NCBI GenBank assembly: GCA_016508695.1
Contig: VNKQ01000014.1
Span: 1,302,001-1,366,000, forward strand
From: Hyphodiscus hymeniophilus
Taxonomy: Eukaryota; Ascomycota; Leotiomycetes; Helotiales; Hyphodiscaceae
DNA length: 64,000 nt
Reading direction: 5' to 3'
A program made the translations under genes and the position numbers. Position 1 is the first letter of the stretch, and every line of letters starts with the position of its first letter. Shown piece by piece: positions 11,352 to 22,516 of this stretch. The notes below the pieces were generated by a model. It saw only the letters and a program-made list of their open reading frames with translations, made no database searches and was not told the DNA's origin.

Positions 11352-14300
11352 TAGAGAAAACACTACAAAACACGCGAACTCATTTTTTGAAAATAGTAAA
11401 CTTAACTTATATTATTTTGCCCCTAAACTACTAGAATAAAACAACTCTATATCTAAGCTTTATTTTATAACGCGTTAAGCTCTAATTTTAGTAAAGATAA
11501 TTGCCTTATTCTTAGTTTTAAGCAAATTTACTTTAGATAATATTTATAACTACGCGAATTATATTAAAATAAATTATAAACGACTTGAGAACTATATTAG
11601 TAATACTTAGATTAAATCTATTAAGGTTAAAGACTTTAATACCCTTATTTTTCTCGTTAAGACCTTTATAAAATAAGTATATATAAATAAATCTAAGGAT
11701 TATATACTAATCTTATAATTTATATTCGAATCCCTCTAAGACGATATATACTCCCTTAAGGTAATATACATATAAAACGGGGTAATAAAGTATTAGAATC
11801 TTATTCTAGAGATTATTAAAGTTATATATAGAATTATAAAAGAAATAAGCGTATTTAAAAATAATAATACTCTCAATACTAGCTTATATTATAACTCTAA
11901 GCTTACTAAGGAGAATCTCTAACTTTATATACTCTTTAGTAAGGACCTTATTACTATAGTCCTTAGAGAGCTAGTAAAGCGTAAGGCAAGTAGCTTAGTC
12001 GATTTTATTAATAGTAAACTCTACTTAAGTAAACTTAATATTAAGATTACTATAATTAATTAGCTCTCTTCTAAGAATATTAATATTATTATTAAAACTA
12101 GGAATAATAGAGATGCTTTATAAAAGAACGCGGCTTAGGCTAAGACTATTAGTAGCGGCGCTATAATTTACTTTTTAAATACTTATAAGATTATAATATA
12201 TAATATTATAATAATATTAATAAAGATAAATACTACTAGTAAAGAGGCTATTATTTAAAGGCTTTTAATTAAGAATACTTAATACTTTTATAAAGAGACG
12301 AGTATCTAATATATAAACTAGCTTATATAAAATAACTTAGCTAAGAAAACGTATACTTTTATTATTCTCGAATTCGAGTATGTAAAAGACGCAAATAATA
12401 TTATCAAGCTAAAACTTGTTTAGCTTAGCTAAAAAAAGGTATACTAGCTTTATAATAAGATAATACGTCTTTTATAATACGATTACTACTAAAAATATAA
12501 ATACATAAAAACCTATTACTAGACTATTATTAATTATAGGAAGTATACTAGCCCTTATAAAATAGGGACTTATATAAAGACTATAAAAAAGTATACGAAT
12601 TACTCTAAGGGCTATTTCGCATAAAGTAATTAATATTAGGCTAAGTATTAAGAATATATAAGACTTAACTTAGTATTTTAATCTCTTAAGTACTTAAACC
12701 CCTATCCCTAAAAACTATTAATTAAAGTAATAAATATCGAATAAAATATAAAAGACGCTTAATTATTAGAATCCAAATAAGTAAAGATAACGCTAGTATT
12801 ACTACGTAATAAGAGTCAAAATAACGCGGGTATAAAGCCCCGAGTTATACTTTCCTTGGCTATTATAATACTAAAGTTATAAGAACTAGCGATATTACTC
12901 TTATTAAGGGAAATTATTACTTTATAAAAAATACTAATATTACTTTTACTTCTAAGAATAAGATAAGCTCCCCTAATAGATATATAACTACTTATATTAA
13001 ACAAATCGAATAAAACCTTATATACTATAAATATACTTATATTAAGGAGACTAACTAAGAGACAAGTAACTGCCTTACTAAGAAAATATACTATTAAAGA
13101 AGCGTTAGTACTAAAAGACCTTTTATTATCTTTAGATATAAGGGACTTAGTAAATATAAGTATTAAGTAGCTAAAGAAGGAAATTCGAGCCCTTAAGGCC
13201 AAATAAGCCCGTTTAGAAATAAAAAGATAATAATAGAATACTTAAAATAGCTTAGTTAAACGAGCCTCTATTAAACTAAAGACAAGCTTACTATTAAACT
13301 AAGTTCTTAACTTAAGGGAAGAAATAATACTAATAAGATAATAAACCTCTAAAGAGAATACGGGACTATTATAAAGTTTATAAAGTAAATCGAATAGAGA
13401 GGTAAGGCCGAAGGCTATAAGTATAATTTAAAAAAGGAAAGCTAAGGAAATAAGCTTAGAGAGTAAGACAAGAGAAACACAAGCTAATAAAAAAAGTAAA
13501 ATAATAAAAGATATATTAGGGGTAAATATAATAGACTCTAATCTATTAATACTAATATAATACTTTTTAAATCTAATCTTTATTATACTATTAAACTAGG
13601 CCTCTAAATAAACGTTTTATATAGTATTACTAAAAAAGTATTCTAGTAATAGCTTAAAACTATAGGTAATACTAACGCTAATAAACGCTATAAGCCTCCT
13701 AGTAATAATCTAGTTAGAGTTAGAATATTAGACTAGTAATAATAATAGGACGGAGTAAAAATAGAGAAGTCGCTAGTAATAGTAACCCTCTAAATACTCT
13801 AGTATAATATATATAGAAATTACTTATATATAATAACTTTCTTTGAAGATAAAGTAATTAATAAGTATAACTTAATTATAATCTAAGACTTATTTATTAA
13901 TAACTATAGCGCGCTCCTAATAACTTATAAGGGAAATAATACTATAAACTTTTACTTAGTTATATTCTCTAAAAAGGAAATAAAGACTTAGATTATAATA
14001 TATATTAATAAGAGACTTTTAGTAGCTAAATAGAAAATACTTTTTATAATAATATATACGATAGGGATTTAATTAGATTTATATAACTAAGTAATCTTAT
14101 TTTTTAATATATATAAACCTTATACGCTAATAGCTTATATATAACTATAAAATAATAGGGTACTAAAATATAATATAACTATAGTCTTCGAGTAAGTAAA
14201 AGACTATATTCGGCTTTACCTTATACTAAGGTAAGTATTATAAGTAAGGGACTTTAATACTTACTATATAGCTTAGTTAAGAGATAAACTAGTAGTAAAT

Positions 14301-17300
14301 AGCGAGACTATTAGGGGAGAGAGACTAGTTATAGTAATAAAGAGACTAGGCCTCCTTTAGCTTATAAAGCCAAGGATAGAAACCTAGATAAGTAATAGAA
14401 AGTAATAAAACTTAATACTAGACCTCGTTTAAGTAAACGAGGCCTTAGTAAAAAGGCTTTAAGTAATTTATATATTAGACTAAAACAACCCGGATACTAT
14501 ATAAAAGGGGATATTAAACTACTTATTAGACTATATACTAGTAAATACCTTATTTAGTTAATTAATATAGTCCTTAAAAGAGAAAGTAAAGAGTTAAAAG
14601 CGAAAGTAAGAGAATGTAAACTAAGTAAAGCTAAAAGCTATAGTAATTATATAAGTAGTTTAGTAAATCCAGGGCTTTCTTATAAACCCGAAACTAATAA
14701 ATTTAGACAAAAAATACAAGGTACTTATTAATACCTTAAGGAGAGTTATAAATAAGACGGTACTATAAGCTAGAATTTACTTATAAATAGTAATAGGCTT
14801 TATAATAAAGCTTAAGGACTTATAAATAAAAGTAAGAAAAGCGAGAAGGGACTATTTAAAAACTTATATAAAAGAAACTAAGGATAAAATATAAGAGACT
14901 AAAAAAGAACTTAAGTTATTTGTCTAAAAGTATAAATAATAAGCTTAAAGATAATACCTTTAAGCTATAGTAAGAAATATAAAGAAACTCTAGAAAATAA
15001 CTAAGGTAATACGAGATTATAAGATTATTAAAGTAGTATATATCCTTAATCTAAGCTATAAAAGGAAAATAATAATAATATTAAAAGGGAAAACTAACCT
15101 TTTAAAAAAGAAGTTTTTCTTATTACCCTTAGTAATAAACCTTATAAATATTAATACCTTTAATAAGACAAGTTATCTAAAAGGGCTATTATACTTAAAT
15201 ATTATAAAGGCAAAGATAAAAAGGGCGATTAAGAACCTTAAGTTAAAGAAAATACTTAAAATAAATAAATTAACTAATAAGTTTCTTAAATAAATTTATT
15301 TTATTATTTTACTAGTAATTACTTAGCTCTTTAATAAGTATATTACCCTAGGATATTACCCTAGACACTTTAAAATATCGATTATAATACTATTATATAA
15401 ACTTATAAAAAGTAACTATATAAAAGTAAAGAATTATAGACTTATAGCGTTACTTAATACTCTAGGGAAAATTCTTAAGTCGATTATAGTAATAAGACTA
15501 AGTTACTTTATCGAAAAAGAAAACTTATTCTTAAATAATTATATTAAGGGTAAAAAAGTATATCTTACGAGATTATAATATACGGGCTTACTTTTAAAAT
15601 ATACTAGGCCTAAAAGAAAGGGTAATGCGTTACTCTCTTATTATTAGATATATTAAGAGCTTTTAATAACGTATTATATTAAAGACTTTTATATAACTTA
15701 CGCCTATAATAACTAAAAAAGGCTTAGACTAACTAGGTAATAAGTTTCCTTAGTAGTAAGACAATAATAATAAAGATACTTAAATTTATAACGAGTTTAC
15801 TTTTAATAAATAACATAGGAATTCTATAAGGCTTATTAATTTATTTAACCCTTTACTTATTTTATAACGTAGAACTCCTTAATAAAGTAATAAAGAGAGG
15901 GGTTTATTCGATTAAATAAATCGACGATATAAACTATATAATAATAAAACTATTAGGCTAAAATAATTATAATAAAATAATAAAAGTAATAAGAGATAGA
16001 GACAAGTAAGTAAAACGAGTAGGCTTAGAATTTAATAAAAGTAAGTTTAAGCTTATTTACTTTTTTAAACTAGGGATATATAAGGCGAAGGAAAGCTAGG
16101 AATCGCCCTTAATTACACTTTTAAGGGAACTAGTTAAGGAAGTAGTAAAGGAAGCAAGAATACTAAGCGTTATTTTTAATAATTAGCTTACTTTTAAATT
16201 ATATCTTAAGTTACTTAAGTAAAAGGTAATAAAGGTACTTAATATACTCTAGGCGCTAGGCAAGTCTACTTAGAGAATAAGCTTATATAATATAAGAAAT
16301 ATTTTCTAAGTAATAATACTTTTATTATTCCTTTTTTACTTTTTAGTTTAGTATACGCTAAAGAATATAACTAAGACAAAGTTAATTTCGAACTTATAAA
16401 AGTAAGTAATAAGGAATATCTTAGGGGTATATATAAGAACTTTAACTATAATACTTAAAATCAAGCTATATTTCTCGCTAATAAATATTAAGCTAGTAAA
16501 AGAGGCATATAACGCTTTTTTAAGAATTAATAGGATATTATATAAGCGGGAGATTATAACTAAATAAGCTAGCGAACTCTTTACTCTAAATAACTTACTC
16601 GAATACTACTTTATAAAAATAATAGTAAACTATAAAAATAATATTATAAAACTAAAGCTATAAAGAGGCTTTATAATTATACCCTAGAGTAAATTATTAA
16701 ATATATATATAGAGATTTAAGAGATAATAGAAAAGGTAATAGAGAAATATAACCTTATTATTAAAACGCTAGACTACTTACGATTTTATTTAGACAAATC
16801 GGGAATTAGAGGGTATATAGGTTTAGTAACTTATTGCCTCAAGATAAGAGAAATAAAGAGTACTTACTTAGGTAAGATATATAATTCTATAGTATATATA
16901 AGCAAAGTATATAAGATTATTTAAGTACTAGAGATAATTAGGAATAGTAAGCGTTTTTACTTATTATATATTTTTATAAATAACTAATCGATTATTTAGT
17001 TTATTATTAACCTAATAGCTAAAGTAGTATAAGACTTTTTTACTAAAATATATAATTTACTCGATAAGATTATAAGAATAGTAAAGATATACTAAATCCT
17101 AGCCTATATTAGAGTCGAAGGTAACGAGGTAATAAATATAATTATAAAAAGCGTTACTAGTTAAATTAAAGATAATAATTTTAGTCCCCCGGGATTTAAG
17201 GCGAGAATTATAATTATACTTATAATACCTTTTAAAGGTAGGCTAAGTAAAGGACTACGGGACAAGTAAAGGAGGGACTAGATAAAGAACTTATATAGCT

Positions 17301-18280
17301 AATATTATTAGAAAATTATAAGAAAATTAAATAAGAAATACTTAGATACTTATTAGGAGATACTAAAACTATTAACCTTAATAATAACTTAAATATAAAT
17401 AAGTAAGATTAGACTTAACGTATATTTATATAAGGTTAAGGTATTAGGATTTAACTCGCTAAAATACGACTTATACCCTTAGAATAAGGACTAAACTATA
17501 TTTTATATTTTATTTAATTACTTTATCTTTACTAATCTTTAAGAGGTTTAAAGGGTAAGTATTAATAATAAGACTACGAATATAATCGAGATACTAAACA
17601 AGCCCTCGATTATAATCCTTATTACGTTCTTTATACTAATAATTAGAATATTAAAACTATTTAAGTATATTAATAAGGCGGAGCTTATTATAGACTTAAA
17701 TAAGAGAAACTCTATTATATAAAAAGCTTTATTATAAGAATACTCTTTATAAGAGGACCCCTTTTTAATAGGTAATATAGCGAGTTTAGGTTTATAATCT
17801 CTTATAAATAAGGACTAGCGGATAAAAGATAATAAGTATATAATTAGATATTATAAGTCTTAGAAATAAGTTCTTTATTCAAAATAACTAAGTTACTTTA
17901 CTTATATATTAATTAGAGGAAACTATATTTTATTTTACTTTCTTTTAGTATATAGAATAAGAGAAACTAGGGATAAAGAGACTTAATAGTATAAGAGAGT
18001 AGTAATAGAGATAGAGTAACTTCTTTAGCACGCTAGTAAATAGTAGTACTAATAGGATCTTTTATAACTTATAAATACCGATTTAATACTAATAGGTAGA
18101 GAATCGCTCTATAATAATAATAGTAATAGTAATAATAGGGTACTTTTAAGGGTAATAGGGACTAACGATACACGGCGCAAAATTTTTTGTATTATTACGT
18201 GAGAGTAATAACACGTAGCTAGAACCCCCGCATAGGCCTTTTTAGGCCTGGAACAGAGTATAAATAAAACAAACAAACAA
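11352..18280 (+). mobile_element. RIP-inactivated Tad1-like LINE (non-LTR retrotransposon), about 6.9 kb
   Basis: An AT-rich block full of TA dinucleotides and stop codons, with abrupt edges and the 11-bp duplication. Decayed domains appear in LINE order. First come gag zinc knuckles at about 12530-12625, where expected Cys codons now read TAT/TAC (YRKYTSPYKIGTY). An endonuclease motif VRDFNTYY (family GDFN) lies near 14245. Reverse transcriptase follows with NYRLIALLNTLGK at about 15432, LLLDILRAFNNV at about 15638 and an IDD remnant (family W/F-x-DD) at about 15923. An RNase H end, ILAYIRVEGNEV (family IPAHIGVEGNEAAD), lies at about 17097. The 3' end is an A-rich (AAAC)n tail at about 18264-18280, which fixes plus orientation. 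G-to-A and C-to-T changes on both strands are the mark of repeat-induced point mutation. No intact ORF remains. Confidence 0.9.
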
Positions 18281-18291
18281 ACTTGGTCCGC
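18281..18291. repeat. Right target-site duplication of the LINE
   Basis: Exact copy of 11341-11351 directly after the (AAAC)n tail. Together they define the pre-insertion site and the element's length of 6929 bp. Confidence 0.8.
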
Positions 18292-18466
18292 CAATCAAGG
18301 CGTTTTTGCACTTGTAATCCTATTCCTTGTTCTTTCGAATAGATTAAATCGATGCGCCTATTCGGCTTGTCTATATACACATCCTTGATGCTATTGCTCT
18401 TGCAAACCCCAAATAGTCCTTATGTCACGTGTCGAACACATACGAATTAATACGTACCGCTCGCGC

Positions 18467-20281
18467 CTAGGCCAGCAGGAAAGAAAGACCAGGGATTTTG
18501 GCGACATATTTTTCATAATCTCCATAATGGACCACTGCCGCAACAATTCCCAAATAAATCAAGACCTTCGTCAATGGCTTCATGGTTGTCAACCGACGGC
18601 GGGCAGCATAGAGTGGCCAAAACTTGGTTCCACCAACACGGTTGAAGGCCGACCAATCCGGGAAGTAAGTGGTGAACCAGAATGACCGTGCCAGTCCGGG
18701 CCAGGAGGCAGCATTGCGGCCAAATTTGCCAATGTACCAATTGGAGCAATCTCCTGCGAATACGGTGTTGTTGAGCTGTTTGTGGATCGCATTGGTTGTG
18801 TAGTCCTCAATCGTCTGCTTGACCTCGAGGACATCGGCCCAGCGATCGATCAACGGCGTGAAGAGCGATTTGATGGCGTAATCGACCTGGGTCTCGCACG
18901 CGAACAAAGCAGAGTTGTTGGCTGGGAAGGTATTGGGCCCGAAGAGGATGGCAAGGTTGGGGAAGTTGTGGACGTAAGTGCCTAGGTATGCCTGGGCACC
19001 TCGGCATTCGGTCCACTGTTGGTGCAGTGAGCGCCCGTTGGCGCCGATGATGTCCATAGGAGTTAGGAACTCCGAAACCTGGAATCCGGTAGCGAGGACA
19101 ATGATATCGTAGTCGTCCTTGATTCCTGAGGAGCTGATGATACCTGTCTCGGTAATCTCCATGATACCTTCTGGAATTAGCTCAACGTTCTGTTGGGTGA
19201 GGGAGTCGAGATATCCAGGGTCGAATATCCGACGCTTGCATCCAAGTGGAAACTTGGGAATGATATATTGCCAGTAATTCTCTGGTGCTTTGGATTGGAT
19301 GTACTCTCTGGACTCCTTCTCCTTCGCGATACGAGCCCTGGCGCCCTTGGGGGTTGGGAAGTAGGTGGTGGTCTCCTCGTCAGCCTCAAGGAATATGCTT
19401 AGGCGGAGCAGTCGCTGATAGAGCGGGACCCAGCGGAGCACAAATTTGTCAAATTCAGTGTTCATATGGTTCGGTCGGTCATGGAACCACTGCCCACTGC
19501 GAGCGTACTGCTTTACAATACTAGCTTTCTGGGCCATGGCCGGGACGACCTGAGCGGCGCTGCAGCCATTGCCGATGACGGCGACCCTTTTGTTTTTATA
19601 TGAGACAGAATGATCCCACCGAGCGGTGTGGAACATGTGGCCCTTGTAATTCTCCATGCCTGAGAACTTGACGTCTCGCGGAAACGAGATAGCACCAACG
19701 GCAGAGACGAAGATGGATGCAAAGCGCGAGTAGCCAATGCCTGACTGAAGGTCCTTGAGGAAAACCTCCCATTTGGAGATCTCAGTGTGCCATTTAGCAC
19801 CCGTACACTCGATTGACGAGTGAACATGCTTGCGAATATCGAATTTGTCAACGGTATCTTCCATGTCTATATAACGTGGATTAGTCTTGTTCCGAGGGTT
19901 CGGCAAGCAATGTCGCATTCATTGGGCAGCGACAACGCCAATAACTTACATTGGAGAATCTCGGGCTGCTCGCAAAGTTGCTTGGACCAGTTAGGGTTCG
20001 GGTTGAAGCTGAAGGAGTAGAGATGTGACTTCAGATCACAACCACTGAGTTGTTGGAGTCAGCTATTGCATTTGAACGCAGAACATACATCTCAGTGTGA
20101 GGTTTACATACCATCCGGGATAGGTGTTCAGTCTCCACGTTCCACCTACGCCATCAAGCTTCTCATAAATGAGGAAATCTTGAAAATTGAGCTCGTGCTT
20201 CAGACGGTAGGCCATTGCGATGCCCGCAGGCCCAGCACCAATGATGATGGCATCTAATGACTTTGTTGCGCGTGCCGACAT
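18467..20281 (-). CDS. Baeyer-Villiger-type flavin monooxygenase with C-terminal hydrophobic tail
   Basis: FAD- and NADPH-dependent class B monooxygenase that inserts oxygen next to a ketone or oxygenates a hetero-atom. Minus-strand exons 20281-20112, 20044-19950 and 19866-18467 give 554 aa. The FAD Rossmann motif IIIGAGPAG spans residues 12-20, followed by GVGGTWRLNTYPG-CGCDLKSHLYSFS. The fingerprint FSGMENYKGHMFHTARWDH matches the class B motif F-x-G-x3-H-x3-W. The NADPH Rossmann motif is VAVIGNGCSAAQVVPA. Later come VLATGFQVSEFL and a final hydrophobic stretch (VLIYLGIVAAVVHYG) that could anchor it in a membrane. Introns (67 and 83 nt) have GTATGT/GTAAGT donors. It is divergent from the polyol dehydrogenase across about 490 bp. 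The LINE lies about 175 bp beyond its 3' end. Substrate unknown. Confidence 0.9.
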
Positions 20282-20774
20282 GACGAGAACCAGAGGTTTA
20301 TGGCTTGGTTTAGAGATTAAAATCAAGACGATAAAAGTCTCTGTCAAAATGAGCAGTGGGTAATTTATTAAGCTGCTCCGGGGAGCTTAGGGACTAAGAC
20401 CCTTAGAGGGGCAAAACTGGAGATTATCATTCCGCGCTTTGAATTCGGCGGGGTGCGCTGTCCATTCGTACGATCGGAAACTTAATCCCGTTGCGCTTGC
20501 TCCCAGCCGCAGCCCACCACCAGTCCAGGACGAACCAACGAAGAGATTTCTGGTAGCTCCAGCGAGAATGTCGCGGTTTGTTCGTGTGAACATCAGTCAT
20601 GTCTTAGCTAGATGCGGAGGTGCCAACCCGGCTCGTGGAACCTAAAGAGTGCTCAGCATGCCCAAGTCCTTGCCATGAGATATTCAAAGGGCCAGAGGCA
20701 TTTCATTTCCGAACCGTCCAACTCATTCGTTATTCCCACATCTTGTCTTCGTCAACAAATGAACATTGTTTACC
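20282..20774. promoter_or_regulatory. Bidirectional promoter: monooxygenase / polyol dehydrogenase
   Basis: A 493-bp head-to-head region. Two CreA-like sites are visible: CCGGGG at 20378-20383 and GCGGGG at 20448-20453. Shared regulation of the two genes is an inference from the geometry. Confidence 0.4.
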
Positions 20775-22030
20775 ATGTCGACTACTACAACCACCTCCAC
20801 CGAGAGCAGCCGCGGCCAATATCTTCATGAGGCCAAATCTCTGAAGCTCGAAGCGAGAGAGCTCAAGCCCCTTGCCAACGATGAGATTCGCATTGCCATA
20901 CGCTCCACCACTATCTGTGGCTCCGACGTACACTACTACACCCACTTCTGTAATGGCAGTATCCAAGTTCGCGAGGCTCTCTGCCTTGGCCACGAGGCTG
21001 CAGGTCATGTCGTCTCACTGGGATCCAATGCCGCCAAAGCGAACCCCAACCTGAAGGCTGGTGATGCCGTTGCGCTCGAGTGCGGCGTGCCCTGTGGAGA
21101 ATGTGCGATCTGCCGCGGTAAGAGATACAACATCTGCCCACACCTGCGCTTTCGCAGTTCAGGATCCAAGTTTCCACATTACCAGGGGACGCTACAGGAG
21201 TTCGTGGACCACCCTGGGCACTGGGTGCACCAACTCCCGTCTCAGCTGGACTATGAGATGGGTGCCCTCCTTGAGCCGTTGGCTGTCGCAATCCATGCAG
21301 TCCGTAGGGCGGGACCGGACACGATCTCCCTCAGGCGTGTGTGTCTGGTCTTCGGTGCTGGTGCCGTTGGGCTGATGTGTGCTATGGCAGCCCAAGCGGA
21401 TGGCTGCCATGATGTCGTTATGGTCGACATTGATGAAGGCCGTTTAGCTTTTGCTCTGGGCCATGGGTTTGCTACTATTGTGCACGCAGTCAAGCCTAAG
21501 AGAGGGGAGACTTTAGAAGACAGGCTAGCAATTTCCAAGGCGACTGCAATGGAGATCGGAGAGCTGAAACGGCCAGATGGCGAGTCCATAGGCAGGGTAC
21601 AGCGCACTTTTGAGTGCACAGGCGCTGAGTCCTGCCTGCAGTCTAGCATCTACGCAAGTTACTGTCCGCATCATACTCTGTCCATAGGCTAACAATTGCT
21701 CCACCACAGGCAACTGCATCGGGCGGCAGCGTCATCATCGTTGGTATGGGTGTCCCCAATCATACCCTACCAATATCAGAGCTTTCAGTCCGGGAGATCA
21801 ATCTTGTCTCTACCTGGCGGTATGCGGGTGTTTACCCAAGGGCGATCGAAATCGCAAAAGCATCTGTTACCGGGTCGCCAATCGATGGCAACTCCTTGCC
21901 TGACATGTCTAAGATGATAACACATCGATTCAAGGGACTTGGTCTTGTACAGGAGGCCCTGGAGATAGCTAGAAGGACAAAAGATGACGATGGAAAGTTG
22001 ATAGTGAAGACAGTGGTAGACTTTCAATGA
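20775..22030 (+). CDS. Zinc-dependent polyol (sorbitol/xylitol-type) dehydrogenase with a GC-AG intron
   Basis: Medium-chain NAD-dependent dehydrogenase that oxidises a sugar alcohol to a ketose. Exons 20775-21653 and 21710-22030 give 399 aa. Catalytic zinc ligands lie in TTICGSDVHYY and GHEAAGHVVSLG; the structural zinc cysteines lie in ECGVPCGECAICRGKRYNICPH; the Glu of EPLAVAIHA follows, then the Rossmann motif FGAGAVGLM and VDIDEGRLAFA. An insert of about 40 residues (KPKRGETLEDRL... to ...GESIGR) enlarges the cofactor domain relative to short sorbitol dehydrogenases. The only splice that rebuilds SIY-ATASGGSVIIVGMG uses donor GCAAGT (21654) and acceptor CAG (21709), with branch GCTAAC, so this is a GC-AG intron of 56 nt. 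The ATG at 20775 is the first in frame. It is divergent from the monooxygenase. Substrate could be sorbitol, xylitol, arabinitol or a relative. Confidence 0.9.
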
Positions 22031-22516
22031 TAGATTTCTTTCACCATGAAAACTATTTGTTTCTCCCCAGCAAATGGTGATCTCCACGCTTGGTCTCGAA
22101 TGATGCTATTAAAGGTAACGAAGTTTAAAATATGCCTTGAGACATGGAGACGTTGAAATGACAGATGCAACTGATCTGGAGGGCAATGATAATGAGCTAG
22201 TTGAGGAATGTATCCTAGTCTTTATATTCTTCTATTAGTATTTTATAAAGCCTTTTCTATTCTTCAAAATCTATTTCGATATTATATTAATACATTATCC
22301 TATCATAATATTATAATACCTCAATATGTGTTTCATTTTAAATTTCCCTTGAATATCATGCCCTTCTGATCTCAGCGAATTTTTGGATTTTTGTTCTTAA
22401 TGTGTTCTTAATGCCTTCTATTACATTATTTAAACAAGCTATGTACGCAAACGAAGACATTTTTTGGATTCTGCATTCTATCAAACCCAAAGGCATGCCG
22501 AAAACCTGCACCAGAT
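22031..22516. other. Convergent intergenic region, AT-rich
   Basis: Lies between the 3' ends of the polyol dehydrogenase and the transketolase. Positions 22200-22330 are strongly AT-rich. No gene, repeat or RNA is recognised. Confidence 0.5.

Noticed and set aside
12816..13202. 128-codon minus-strand frame in the AT-rich block
   Set aside because: Low-complexity I/S/L/F/Y protein made by chance in RIP-mutated DNA and antisense to the LINE.
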